Origin: Mesorhizobium sp. M4B.F.Ca.ET.203.01.1.1
GTDB lineage: Bacteria; Pseudomonadota; Alphaproteobacteria; Rhizobiales; Rhizobiaceae
Assembly: GCF_004791025.1 (NCBI RefSeq)
Contig: NZ_SRUO01000004.1
Coordinates: 248,001-312,000, forward strand
Reading direction: 5' to 3'
Length of the DNA: 64,000 nucleotides
The first letter of the stretch is position 1. Each line of letters begins with the position of its first letter. The position numbers and the translations under genes were made by a program. This document shows positions 50,951-60,279 of this stretch, in pieces. Below the pieces are notes generated by a model that was given only the letters and a program-made list of their open reading frames with translations, ran no database searches and had not been told where the DNA came from.

Positions 50951-51930
50951 GCCGGGCCTCCGCCGGCGAAGGTGCGGTCGAGCCCCTGCGCGAAGGGGAT
51001 TTTCGGCGCCCAGCCGAGCAGGCGGCGCGCCTTGGCGAGGTCGAGACTTTGCGCGTAGGCGAAGAGGCCGAGCCCATAGCGCGTCACCGGCGGCTCGGGA
51101 CGGCCGGGAAGAGCGAGCGCTACCGCCTCCATGGCGCCGGCGGCCAGCATCGCCGGCCAGAGCGGCATCCGCCGCCAGCGCGCTGTGATACCGGCGCGGG
51201 CGCAGGCCTCGTCGGCGATGCGGCGCACCGGCAGCGGCTCGCCGCCCGAGACGTTGAAGACCTCGCCTTCCGCCTCCGGCGGCGCCGCAAGCGCCACCAT
51301 CACCGCATCGACGACATCGTCGACATGGGTGAGATCGATGCGGGCGCGGCCGTCGCGGAAGACCGGCAGCGGGCGGTTCTTCGCCGCCTTGATGAGGCGC
51401 GGCAGCAACGCGCGGTCGCCGGCGCCGTAGATGCCGCGCGGCCGCAACACTACCGGGTGGATGGCGGGCGCCGCCAGCACCAGCCGCTCAGCCTCGCGTT
51501 TGGTGCGGGCATAATGGTTGACCGGATCGGGCAAGGCGGCGTCCTCGGTGAGACCGAGCTGGTCGCGAAAGGCGAAGCACACGGACGGGCTTGAAATGTG
51601 GACGAAGCGGCTCACACCTTGCCGGGCCGCGAAATCGAGCAGGTTTTTCGTCGCCGTGACATTGGCCGCCTCGAAATCCGCCAGGCGCCCGAAAGGCGCG
51701 GAGAGTGCCGCGCAATGGATGATCCGCTCGACCCTGCCCAGTCTCGGATCGAGCGCGCTTTCGAGCGGCCGCGACAAGTCATGGCGGATGATCCGATGGC
51801 CGGCGGCCTCCAGCGCAGCACAACATGCCGCATCGCGGCCGAGCCCGAGCGCCAGCGTGCCGGACGCGGCCAGCCTTGCCAGCACATGGGAGCCCAGAAA
51901 GCCGCTGGCGCCGGTGACGAGCACGGCCAT
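50947..51930 (-). CDS. NAD(P)-dependent epimerase/3-beta-HSD-like reductase
   Basis: The 327-residue extended-SDR protein has Val-Thr-Gly-Ala-Ser-Gly-Phe-Leu-Gly-Ser-His at 5-15, His-Cys-Ala-Ala near 73 and a Tyr-Ala-Arg-Thr-Lys catalytic pair near 143. The pattern is close to the 3-beta-hydroxysteroid-dehydrogenase/OleD group, which reduces 3-keto groups of long acyl chains, and less to nucleotide-sugar epimerases. It lies two bases after the KAS III gene, fitting a condensation-then-reduction order. The upstream extension to 52479 is only a shadow of the KAS III gene. Confidence 0.87.
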   Translation of the reverse strand: MAVLVTGASGFLGSHVLARLAASGTLALGLGRDAACCAALEAAGHRIIRHDLSRPLESALDPRLGRVERIIHCAALSAPFGRLADFEAANVTATKNLLDFAARQGVSRFVHISSPSVCFAFRDQLGLTEDAALPDPVNHYARTKREAERLVLAAPAIHPVVLRPRGIYGAGDRALLPRLIKAAKNRPLPVFRDGRARIDLTHVDDVVDAVMVALAAPPEAEGEVFNVSGGEPLPVRRIADEACARAGITARWRRMPLWPAMLAAGAMEAVALALPGRPEPPVTRYGLGLFAYAQSLDLAKARRLLGWAPKIPFAQGLDRTFAGGGPA

Positions 51931-51932
51931 CG

Positions 51933-52922
51933 TCAAACCTCCAGCGCCATGCCGCCGAAGGACACGCCGGCCGAGGTGCCGAGGAACAGCAGCCTGGCGC
52001 CCGACGCGATCCGGTCCCCGCGCCGCGCGACATCGAGCGCGAACGGAATGGAGGCGGCGATCTGGTTGCCGTAGCGGGCGGAGATGTCGACGAGTTTTTC
52101 CGGCGCGAAGCCGGTCTGGCGCGCCATATGCGCCAGCGCGAACGGGCTTGCCTGATGCGGCACGACGAGGTCGACATCCGCGTGCCGCCAGCCGGCGCGC
52201 TGCAAAAGCTCGGTTACGAAGCCGCCGAAATGGCGCGCTGTGACGCGGAACAGTTCCTTGCCGTCCATGTGGAACAGGCTGTGGCGGGCGAATTCCTCCG
52301 GCTGGCGATGGAAGTCGAAACGCGTGCCGCCCGAGCCGATGCCGCAGGCCTCGTAGGCCGAAGGATAGGTGCGCATCAGATTGGCCACCACCCTGCCCCC
52401 GCCCGGCCCTGCCTTCTGCAACACCGCCGCCGCCGCGCCGTCGCCGAAGAGAGCGGCGACCTCCGGCTGGTCGCGCCACGGCAGCGCGCGCGAGGCGACC
52501 TCCGAGGAGAACACCAGCGCCGTGCTGAATTGCCCGGCCTCGATCAGGCGCGAAGCGGTCTCGAAGGCGGTGAGGAAGCCGAGGCAGGTGCTGTTGACGT
52601 CGAAGGCGGCGGCCGAACCGTCTGGCAGGCCAAGGCGCTGCATGACGAGTGGCGCGGTCGCCGGCAGCGGCTGATACGGCACGCCGCAGCCGCCGATGAT
52701 CAGATCGACCTCACAGGCTTCCAGCCCGGCATCGGTCAGCGCCAGACTGGCCGCCGCGCAGGCCAGATCGATCTGCGATTCGCCTTCGCAGACGTAGCGC
52801 TCGACGACACCGGTGGCGGCTTCGAGCCGACCTTGGGCAAGGCCAAGCCGTTCCTCCAGCGCGCGCGAGGTCACGCACTGGGCCGGCACCGCCCCACCGG
52901 TTCCGATGATCTTGATACGCAT
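51933..52922 (-). CDS. KAS III-family 3-oxoacyl synthase
   Basis: The 329-residue thiolase-fold enzyme has the Cys-His-Asn triad of beta-ketoacyl synthase III: Cys113 in Asn-Ser-Thr-Cys-Leu-Gly, His255 in Val-Pro-His-Gln-Ala-Ser and Asn285 in Tyr-Gly-Asn-Gln. The Gln after Asn285 replaces the usual Thr of the FabH Gly-Asn-Thr-Ser, which sets it apart from housekeeping FabH. It should condense an acyl-CoA with malonyl-ACP, or two acyl-CoAs as OleA does. It is the first gene of the operon. The ATG at 52922 is preferred to a TTG at 52928. Confidence 0.9.
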   Translation of the reverse strand: MRIKIIGTGGAVPAQCVTSRALEERLGLAQGRLEAATGVVERYVCEGESQIDLACAAASLALTDAGLEACEVDLIIGGCGVPYQPLPATAPLVMQRLGLPDGSAAAFDVNSTCLGFLTAFETASRLIEAGQFSTALVFSSEVASRALPWRDQPEVAALFGDGAAAAVLQKAGPGGGRVVANLMRTYPSAYEACGIGSGGTRFDFHRQPEEFARHSLFHMDGKELFRVTARHFGGFVTELLQRAGWRHADVDLVVPHQASPFALAHMARQTGFAPEKLVDISARYGNQIAASIPFALDVARRGDRIASGARLLFLGTSAGVSFGGMALEV

Positions 52923-53099
52923 TCTCAACCCGCCGAATGAGTTCGCGTCTATCTAATCCATAAAGCGGATCAGGGGCGATGGCCATGATGGTGGCCCAAG
53001 GGTGGGAGCTATCCGGGGGGCTCGCATCGCCCCAGAAATCGTCTATCGGCGCCGCGCCGACGTTTCCTATCTAATGATTGGCGCCCATCAGTATGGAAC

Positions 53100-53549
53100 C
53101 TACGCCTTGCGCTCCCAGCGCCGATCCGGCGTCTGCTGCCAGTAGGTCACCGTGTGGCCGGCCTCCTTCATCGTTTTCCAATGGCTGCGCGCCCCATCCA
53201 ATTGCGCGGCGTCATGGCCGTCGAACAGGAAGACGGCGCGCTCGTAGCCCGAGAGGTCGGCAGGCGCCGCGCCGTCGACCAGGAAACGGATCTGCGCGGC
53301 ATTCGGGTTGCCCTCGCCGGTGGTGAGCAGGATCGGCTGCTCGCCCGGATAGGCTTCACGGTCGGTGGCATGCGCCAGGAAGGAATCGTCGCGGAACGTC
53401 CACAGATGCTGGTCGAGCGCGTCGCGCCGCTCCTCGGTGCCGGTCTGCACGACGGCGCGCCAGCCGCGGTCGACGCTGCGCTCGAGCAGGCCGGGCAGCG
53501 CCTCCTCGAGCGTCGATTCGGTCAGGTGGTAGAACAGGATCTCGGCCAT
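53100..53549 (-). CDS. holC: DNA polymerase III chi subunit
   Basis: The 149-residue protein fits HolC of alphaproteobacteria: Phe-Tyr-His-Leu near the N-terminus, Leu-x-Glu-Arg-Ser near 23, a Leu-Trp-Thr-Phe-Arg-Asp-Asp-Ser-Phe-Leu-Ala-His segment near 49-60, Pro-Ile-Leu-Leu near 72 and a C-terminal helix with Trp-Lys. Chi binds single-strand binding protein and joins it to the clamp loader. It lies 19 bases after pepA and they probably form an operon, a common order in this group. Confidence 0.9.
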   Translation of the reverse strand: MAEILFYHLTESTLEEALPGLLERSVDRGWRAVVQTGTEERRDALDQHLWTFRDDSFLAHATDREAYPGEQPILLTTGEGNPNAAQIRFLVDGAAPADLSGYERAVFLFDGHDAAQLDGARSHWKTMKEAGHTVTYWQQTPDRRWERKA

Positions 53550-53568
53550 GATCGCGCCTCGAACGGCC

Positions 53569-55053
53569 TTACCCCTCGTAGTGGTCGCGCACGAGACGGT
53601 CGAGCAGCCGCACGCCGAAGCCCGAGCCCCAGGACTGGTTGATCTCGCTCGGCGGCGAGCCCATCGCCGTGCCGGCGATGTCGAGATGCGCCCACGGCGT
53701 CTCCTTGACGAAGCGCTGCAGGAACTGCGCGGCGATGATGGCGCCGCCGTAGCGTCCGCCGATGTTCTTCATGTCGGCGTTCTTGGAATCGATCAGCTTG
53801 TCGTATTCGGCGCCGAGCGGCATGCGCCACAGCCGCTCCTGCGTCGCCTGCCCGGCGCCGGAGAGCCGGTCCGCCAGCTCGTCATTGTTGGAGAACAGGC
53901 CGGCATAGTGCTGGCCGAGCGCGACCATGATGGCGCCGGTCAGCGTCGCCAGATTGACCATGAATCTCGGCTTGAAGCGGTCATTGGTGTACCAGAGCGC
54001 GTCGGCCAGCACGAGGCGGCCTTCGGCATCGGTGTTCAGAACCTCGATGGTCTGGCCCGACATCGAGGTGACGATATCGCCGGGGCGCTGGGCGTGGCCG
54101 TCGACGGCATTCTCGACCAGGCCGATGACGCCGATGACATTGGCCTTGGCCTTGCGGGCGGCAAGGGCGTGGATGAGCCCGGTGACGGCGGCGGCACCGC
54201 CCATGTCGCCCTTCATCTCCTCCATGCCTGAGGCCGGCTTCATCGAATTGCCGCCGGTGTCGAAGGTGACGCCCTTGCCGATGAAGGCGACCGGCGCGTC
54301 CTTGGCCTTGCCGCCCTTCCAGTGCATGACCGCCATGCGGGCGCCGCGCGGCGAACCCTGCGCGACGCCGAGCAACGAGCCCATGCCGAGCTTCTTCATC
54401 TCCTTCTCGGTCAGAATCTCGACCTCGACGCCGAGCGCCTCCAGGTCCTTGGCGCGCGCGGCGAACTCCACCGGGCCCAGCGTGTTGGCGGGCTCGTTCA
54501 CAAGATCGCGCGCGAGAAGCACGCCGTCGATCACCGCCGCCTCGTCGGTGAAAGCCTTCTTTGCCGCGGCGGGATCGGCGCAGTGGATGGTCACCTTGAC
54601 CGGCTTCTTCGGCTCGTCCTTGTCCTTCTTGGTCTTGTACTTGTCGAAGGAATAGCTGCGCAAAAGGATGCCAGCGGCGAGGTTCGCGGCCTGCCTGCCG
54701 CCGGCCTCGGCGCCCGGAACATCGAGCACGACGGCGACTTCCGTCGCCTTGCGCAGCAAGGCCGCGATGGTGCCGCCCAGCCTCAGCCAGGCCTGGTCGT
54801 CGAGGGCGGCGGCCTTGCCGGCGCCGACCGCCACCAGGCGGTCGAGCGAAGTCCCCTCCGGCGCCAGCACCTCGGCGACGGTGCCGAACTTGCCGGAAAA
54901 GTCGGCCACCGGGAACGCGCGCGCGAGCGCGCCGCCCGGATCGCAAGCCTTGCCGGCTTCGCCAACGGCGCCATCGTCGGCCGCCAGCACGAAGGCGCTG
55001 CCCTTTTTCGGCGCGGCAAATTTGGCGAAGGCAATCGAAGGTGTCGAAGTCAT
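53569..55053 (-). CDS. pepA: Leucyl aminopeptidase (M17)
   Basis: The 494-residue protein is a cytosol aminopeptidase. The metal and catalytic residues are seen in [10 protein letters not shown], Met-Lys-x-Asp-Met-Gly-Gly-Ala-Ala, and the family signature Asn-Thr-Asp-Ala-Glu-Gly-Arg-Leu. It removes N-terminal residues with two zinc or manganese ions and works as a hexamer. The ATG at 55053 follows GCAGG; an upstream in-frame ATG at 55086 would add 11 residues. It is divergent from lptF. Confidence 0.96.
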   Translation of the reverse strand: MTSTPSIAFAKFAAPKKGSAFVLAADDGAVGEAGKACDPGGALARAFPVADFSGKFGTVAEVLAPEGTSLDRLVAVGAGKAAALDDQAWLRLGGTIAALLRKATEVAVVLDVPGAEAGGRQAANLAAGILLRSYSFDKYKTKKDKDEPKKPVKVTIHCADPAAAKKAFTDEAAVIDGVLLARDLVNEPANTLGPVEFAARAKDLEALGVEVEILTEKEMKKLGMGSLLGVAQGSPRGARMAVMHWKGGKAKDAPVAFIGKGVTFDTGGNSMKPASGMEEMKGDMGGAAAVTGLIHALAARKAKANVIGVIGLVENAVDGHAQRPGDIVTSMSGQTIEVLNTDAEGRLVLADALWYTNDRFKPRFMVNLATLTGAIMVALGQHYAGLFSNNDELADRLSGAGQATQERLWRMPLGAEYDKLIDSKNADMKNIGGRYGGAIIAAQFLQRFVKETPWAHLDIAGTAMGSPPSEINQSWGSGFGVRLLDRLVRDHYEG

Positions 55054-55401
55054 CAGAACCTGCTTTCGGGGATAGGCGCCGCACAACGGCTTTCAAGAGT
55101 GCGCGACATTTGGTCGTTTTCCATCATTTGGCAAGACTTTGGCCGAAATCGCAGCCTATATCGCCGCCGCAACCATCAGTGGATTCGTCGCGGCATGGCC
55201 CCGCATTCCTGCCGTAACCTCTTGTTAACCACCAATGTTTTGCATTTCTTATGCATTGCCTTGGACACTCCGGCCAGCCGGGGCGCGTGATGTGGAACGG
55301 GAACCAGATCGAGCCGCCAATGCAGCCAGTTGTACTGCCGTCGCCGGATGACTACCTTGTCGGCGGGCATGATGCCGTTCGGCAAAATCGAGAAAGCCTT
55401 C
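55054..55401. other. 348-base divergent region pepA/lptF
   Basis: No gene is supported. It should hold the promoters for pepA-holC (minus) and for the lptF-lptG-lptD-surA-pdxA-rsmA unit (plus). An AT-rich patch with GTTAACC at 55214-55260 is the best place for a promoter, but I cannot fix the -35/-10. Confidence 0.45.
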
Positions 55402-56598
55402 ATGAAGGTCGTTGAACGCTACATCATGCGTCGCGCAGCGACGGTCTTCGTGGCCGCGCTGACCTGGACGCTGGCGATCGTGTGGACGACGCAGGTGCTC
55501 GCCAAGATCGATCTCGTCACCGACAGCGGCCAATCGGCGCTGACCTTCTTCGAGGTCGCGGCGCTGATCATCCCGTCGATCATCCCGATCGTGGTGCCGT
55601 TCGCGCTGGTGGTGGCGGTGGCGCAGACGCTCAGCGTCATGAACACCGATTCGGAACTGGCCGTCATCAATGCTGCCGGCGCCTCGCGCTGGACCATCGC
55701 GCGGCCGATCCTCCTGCTGGCGCTCGCGGCCAGCGTCTTTTCCTTTGCCGTCGACAATGGCGTCGACCCCTATGCCAGGCAGAAGAACCGGCAGCTGGTG
55801 GCGTCGTCGCGCGCCGACCTTCTGTCGCTGATCATCCAGGAAGGAACGTTCCGCAAGATCGACGACGGCCTGTTCCTGCAGATCGGCGAACGCCTGCCGG
55901 ACAACAGGCTCGGCGGCATCTTCGTGGCCGATTCGCGCGAGGAAGGCGCCAACCTGATCTACTACGCCAAGTCCGGCAGCATCGTCGAAAAGGGCGACGA
56001 GAAGGTGCTGATGATGAATGACGGCGTCATCAACCGCAAATCGCTGACCGGCGACCTGTCGGTGATCCGCTTCACCTCCTATGCCTTCGACCTCTCGGCC
56101 TTCATGTCGGCGGCGAACGAGATCACGCTGCTGCCCAAGGACCGCACGACGCAGTACCTGCTCAACCCGGATCCCAACGACAAGATGTTCCAGCGCAAGC
56201 CGGGCAGCTACACCGCCGAGCTCGACCAGCGCTTCTCCGAATGGTCCTACCCGCTGGTGTTCGCGCTGATCGCGCTGGCGGTGGCGGGCGACGCGCGCTC
56301 GCACCGGGAAGCGCGGATCCATCCGCTGATCACGGCCATCGCGATCGCGCTGTTCGTGCGCTGGCTCGGCTTCTTCGCCGCCGGCAAGGCCGACAAGGTG
56401 CCGCTCTATGCCTATATGGTCTACGGCGTGCCGATCGTGGCCTCGGCTGTCGCCACCTGGTTCATCGTCTCGTCGAGGTCGATGGAACTGCCGGCGGCCT
56501 GGGCGGACTGGATGACCAATCTCGCCGGCCGCGTCAGCGAGACCTGGACGGCCATCAAGCTGCGTCTCTCCCGGCGCGCCTCCGGCCAGGGGGCATGA
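55402..56598 (+). CDS. lptF: LPS export permease LptF
   Basis: The 398-residue protein has the LptF/LptG build: three N-terminal spans (to about residue 120), a periplasmic beta-jellyroll domain (about 125-290) and three C-terminal spans. With LptG and the LptB ATPase it extracts LPS from the inner membrane and passes it to LptC. The ATG at 55402 is chosen since LptF proteins begin Met-Lys-x-x-Glu-Arg-Tyr; an earlier ATG at 55372 cannot be excluded. The stop overlaps lptG as ATGA. Confidence 0.94.
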   Translation: MKVVERYIMRRAATVFVAALTWTLAIVWTTQVLAKIDLVTDSGQSALTFFEVAALIIPSIIPIVVPFALVVAVAQTLSVMNTDSELAVINAAGASRWTIARPILLLALAASVFSFAVDNGVDPYARQKNRQLVASSRADLLSLIIQEGTFRKIDDGLFLQIGERLPDNRLGGIFVADSREEGANLIYYAKSGSIVEKGDEKVLMMNDGVINRKSLTGDLSVIRFTSYAFDLSAFMSAANEITLLPKDRTTQYLLNPDPNDKMFQRKPGSYTAELDQRFSEWSYPLVFALIALAVAGDARSHREARIHPLITAIAIALFVRWLGFFAAGKADKVPLYAYMVYGVPIVASAVATWFIVSSRSMELPAAWADWMTNLAGRVSETWTAIKLRLSRRASGQGA

Positions 56599-57683
56599 CG
56601 ATGGGCTGGACGCTGGGCCGCTACTTCTTCTTCCGCTACGTGTCGATCACCATCTGGTTCTTCCTAGGCCTGCTGGCGCTGGTGTTCCTGATCGACTTCA
56701 CCGAACTGTCCGGCCGGACCACCGGCCTGCCCGGCTTCACCTACGGCACCGCCTTCGCCATTTCGGCGCTGAGGATGCCGATGATCATGCTGCAGACCGT
56801 GCCGTTCGTCGGCCTGTTCTCGGCGATGGCGACGCTGGTCTCGCTCAACCGCAAATACGAGCTGGTCATCGCGCGCTCGGCCGGCGTTTCCGCCTGGCAA
56901 TTCCTGCTGCCCTGCTGCATCGGCGCGCTCATGTTCGGCGTGCTGTCGGTCGGCGTGCTCAATCCGATCGCGGCGCACGGCTTCTCCTGGTCCGAGCAGA
57001 TGGAAAACCAGCTGCGCGCCGGCAATTCGAACGCGGTGCCGGCCGACACGACGCCTTGGATCCGGCAAAAGACCGCTTCCGGCGACACCATCATCGGCGC
57101 CCGGGCGATTCTCAACCAGGGCCTGGAAATGGCCGACGCGGTGTTCTTCGTGCTCGACCAGCAAGGCAACATCGTCGAGCGCAAGGACGCGGCGCACGCC
57201 TTCCTGCGCGACGGCTATTGGGAGTTGCAGGACGTCAAGGTGTTCAAGGACGGCACTATCCGGCCCGCGACATCCGACCGGGTCCAGACGAACCTCAAGC
57301 CTGAATTCGTGCAAGAGCGGCTGGCGCGCCCGGAAACCATTCCCTTTTACGACCTGCCCGGCAAGATCGAGGTTGCCCGTTCCTTCGGGCTGAAGGCAAA
57401 TGCCTTCGCCATGCAGTTTGATTCGCTGGTGGCGCTGCCGTTCCTCCTCGTCGCCATGACGCTAATTGCGGCAACAGTTTCAATGCGATTTGCGCGTATG
57501 GGGCAGTCGGCGACGATGATTCTGGGTGGCGTCCTCGCCGGCTTTCTGCTTTATGTCGTTTCGGTATTGGTCAAGGCATTCGGCGTGGCGGGATTCGTCC
57601 CTACGGCGGTGGCCGCATGGGTTCCGGTTGTCGTGGCTATGTTCTTCGGGGTGACGTTTCTGCTATACAAGGAAGACGGCTAG
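56595..57683 (+). CDS. lptG: LPS export permease LptG
   Basis: The 362-residue partner of LptF has the same layout: three spans, a periplasmic beta domain (about 125-265) and three more spans. The N-terminal Thr-Leu-Gly-Arg-Tyr-Phe-Phe-Phe-Arg-Tyr motif is typical of LptG. The ATG at 56595 is fixed by its 4-base overlap with the lptF stop. It is followed directly by lptD with no gap, which keeps the export machine in one message. Confidence 0.95.
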   Translation: MTMGWTLGRYFFFRYVSITIWFFLGLLALVFLIDFTELSGRTTGLPGFTYGTAFAISALRMPMIMLQTVPFVGLFSAMATLVSLNRKYELVIARSAGVSAWQFLLPCCIGALMFGVLSVGVLNPIAAHGFSWSEQMENQLRAGNSNAVPADTTPWIRQKTASGDTIIGARAILNQGLEMADAVFFVLDQQGNIVERKDAAHAFLRDGYWELQDVKVFKDGTIRPATSDRVQTNLKPEFVQERLARPETIPFYDLPGKIEVARSFGLKANAFAMQFDSLVALPFLLVAMTLIAATVSMRFARMGQSATMILGGVLAGFLLYVVSVLVKAFGVAGFVPTAVAAWVPVVVAMFFGVTFLLYKEDG

Positions 57684-57694
57684 TGAGGGAGGCG

Positions 57695-60094
57695 GTTTTG
57701 CGCAGCCATAGGCACGCCGGTTTGGCACGCCTCTATGGGGCGACCGCCTTGGCATGTCTGTTCGCCTGCGCGGTGCCGACGGTACCGGCGCTGGCGCAGG
57801 ACATTACGGCGAATCCCGTTCCGTCCGGCACGCAGATGCTGCTTGCCGCAGATACGCTCGTCTACAACAACGACAACAACACGGTGACCGCTGTCGGCGG
57901 CGTGCAGATCGACTACGGCGGCAACAAGCTGGTCGCCCAGCGCGTCGAATACAACCGCAACACCAAGCGCCTGGTCGCGAGCGGTGCGGTCGAGCTGATC
58001 AACAGCGACGGCACCAAGATCAATTCGGACCATATCGACATCACCGACGACTTCGCCGACGGCTTCGTCAACGCGCTGCGTGTCGAGACCGTCAACAAGG
58101 CCTATTTCGCCTCCGAGAGCGCCGAGCGCATGGGCGGCGTTCTGACCACCTTCCACAACGGCGTCTACACGGCCTGCGAACCCTGCGAGGACAAGCCGGA
58201 CAGCGCGCCGACATGGCGCGTCAAGGCGCGCAAGATCATCTGGAACGGCGAGAAGAAGACGGTCCGCTTCGAGAATGCAAATTTCGAGTTCTTCGGCTTC
58301 CCGCTCGCTTATCTGCCGGCTTTCGAGATCGCCGACCCGACGGTGAAGCGCAAGAGCGGCTTCCTGATCCCCGGTATCGTCTACAAGAGCGACCTCGGCG
58401 TCGGCGTCAAGATCCCCTATTACTTCGCCCTGTCGCCGACCTATGACCTCACCGTCACCGGCACCGGCTACACCAAGCAAGGCTTCCTCGGCGAAGCCGA
58501 ATGGCGCCAGCGCTTCAACAATGGCGAATACAGCCTGAAGATCGCCGGCATCCATCAGCAGGATCCCGACGCCTTCATCGACAACGGCGTGCGCAATGTC
58601 GATTCGGGCGCGGCGGGCGATCCGAACAAGTTCCGCGGCATGATGGGCACCAAGGGCCAGTTCGCCATCAACGACCGCTGGAACTTCGGCTGGGACGTGC
58701 TGCTGCAGACCGACAAGAACTTCTCGCGCACCTATGCCATCGACGGCTACAGCGACACCGTCCACCAGTCGTCGATCTACCTGACCGGCCTCAACGACCG
58801 CAACTATTTCGATGTCCGCGCCATGCGGTTCGAGGTCCAGGAAAACACGCTCTCCAGCGACGCGACGGCGCGCGCCGGTGAACAGCCCTGGGTGCTGCCG
58901 TCGCTCGACTACGCCTACATCCCCGATATGGCCGTGGCCGGCGGGCAATTGTCGCTCAACGTCAATGCGCGCGTTATCAGCCGCGACCGGCTCGACGTGG
59001 CGCTGGCGGATCCTCTCGATGACACCTCGATCAACAATGTGCGCGGCATCGAAGGCCAGTCCAGCCGGCTGACAACCGAGGCTGAGTGGAAGCGTACCTT
59101 CACCACCGATGGCGGCCTGCAACTGACGCCGCTGCTGGCGCTGCGTGGCGACGCCGGCTATGTCAACGCCAATACCGCCTCGCTGAACGCGATCAACCAG
59201 ATGGCGACCAATCTGGGCGAACAGGACGACATGCGCACCTCGCTGGCCCGCTACATGGCGACGCTAGGCCTCGAAATGCGGTGGCCGGTGCTGTTCTCGA
59301 TGGCGAGTTCCAGCCATATCGTCGAGCCGATGGCGCAGGTATTCGTGCGTCCGAACGAGCAGTATGTCGGCGGCCTCGCTGTTCCCAACGAGGATGCGCA
59401 GAGCTTCGTCTTCGATGCCACGACGCTGTTCGAGCGCGACAAGTTCTCCGGCTACGACCGCATGGAAGGCGGCACGCGCGCCAATGTCGGCTTCCGCTAT
59501 TCCGGCGCCTATGAGGGTGGCTGGAGCACCAACGCCATCTTCGGCCAATCCTACCAGCTGGCCGGCCAGAATTCGTACACCGCGCCCGACCTGGTCAATG
59601 TCGGCGCCTATTCGGGCCTCGACAAACCGACTTCGGACTATGTCGGGCTGATCGGCTTCAACAGCCCGAGCGGCTTCTCCGGCTCGCTCAGCGGCCGCTT
59701 CGACGAGCAGACCTTCGACGTCAGGCGCGCCGAGGTGAAGGCCGCCTATTCCGGCCTGCCGGTTTCGCTCACTGCCAAATATGCCTTCATCCAGGCGCAG
59801 CCACTCTACGGCTTCGAAACCGATCGCCACGAGGTCACGCTCGGCGCTTCGACCCACCTTGCCGAGAACTGGCGCGTCTTCGGCACCGGCACCTACGACA
59901 TCAAGCAGAGCGTTCTGGTCAAGGACGGCGTCGGCTTTGCCTATAATGATTCCTGCTTCACCTATTTGATGACGTTCTCGGAATCGCGCGACCTTGTGAC
60001 CAAGGAAGTGTCGCAGAATGTCGGCTTCAACCTGTCGTTCCGCACGCTTGGCGATTTCGGGTCGTCGACCAGCGCCATCGACACCATCCAGTGA
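57695..60094 (+). CDS. lptD: LPS-assembly protein LptD
   Basis: The 799-residue outer-membrane protein has a signal peptide (cut near Ala-Leu-Ala-Gln, about residue 34), an OstA/LptA-like jellyroll (about 50-190) and a large C-terminal barrel (about 210-799). It inserts LPS into the outer leaflet. A Cys-Glu-Pro-Cys-Glu-Asp-Lys motif near 165 holds two of the cysteines. I use a TTG start at 57695, because GGGAGG sits five bases upstream; a GTG at 57683 that touches the lptG stop is the alternative. No ATG lies before the signal peptide. Confidence 0.95.
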   Translation, partial: VLRSHRHAGLARLYGATALACLFACAVPTVPALAQDITANPVPSGTQMLLAADTLVYNNDNNTVTAVGGVQIDYGGNKLVAQRVEYNRNTKRLVASGAVELINSDGTKINSDHIDITDDFADGFVNALRVETVNKAYFASESAERMGGVLTTFHNGVYTACEPCEDKPDSAPTWRVKARKIIWNGEKKTVRFENANFEFFGFPLAYLPAFEIADPTVKRKSGFLIPGIVYKSDLGVGVKIPYYFALSPTYDLTVTGTGYTKQGFLGEAEWRQRFNNGEYSLKIAGIHQQDPDAFIDNGVRNVDSGAAGDPNKFRGMMGTKGQFAINDRWNFGWDVLLQTDKNFSRTYAIDGYSDTVHQSSIYLTGLNDRNYFDVRAMRFEVQENTLSSDATARAGEQPWVLPSLDYAYIPDMAVAGGQLSLNVNARVISRDRLDVALADPLDDTSINNVRGIEGQSSRLTTEAEWKRTFTTDGGLQLTPLLALRGDAGYVNANTASLNAINQMATNLGEQDDMRTSLARYMATLGLEMRWPVLFSMASSSHIVEPMAQVFVRPNEQYVGGLAVPNEDAQSFVFDATTLFERDKFSGYDRMEGGTRANVGFRYSGAYEGGWSTNAIFGQSYQLAGQNSYTAPDLVNVGAYSGLDKPTSDYVGLIGFNSPSGFSGSLSGRFDEQTFDVRRAEVKAAYSGLPVSLTAKYAFIQAQPLYGFETDRHEVTLGASTHLAENWRVFGTGTYDIKQSVLVKDGVGFAYNDSCFTYLMTFSESRDLVTKEVSQNVGFNLSFRTLGDFGSSTSAIDTIQ

Positions 60095-60279
60095 CGGCTG
60101 GCTGACGACATGGTTTCGCCGCATAGGGCTGGCAGGGGTTTCGGTCACATTGCGCATGACCCCGAAACCGGAAGACATTTGCCGAAGGATCATGCGCCAG
60201 ATCAATTGCCATAGCGTCTGCCGCGGGTCCGAGGGGACGCTCGGCGCTGTAGAAGCGGGACAGAATTGGGATACGTGAG

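Noticed and set aside
51933-52479. Extending the NAD-dependent reductase upstream to make a 510-residue protein
   Set aside because: The extension lies inside the KAS III gene in another frame and lacks protein-like composition; the fold begins at 51930.
46721-52922. Reading the operon as a standard ole (olefin) cluster
   Set aside because: OleB-type alpha/beta hydrolase is absent, the ligase is PaaK/F390-like and not OleC-like, and Rieske and GNAT-like genes are extra.
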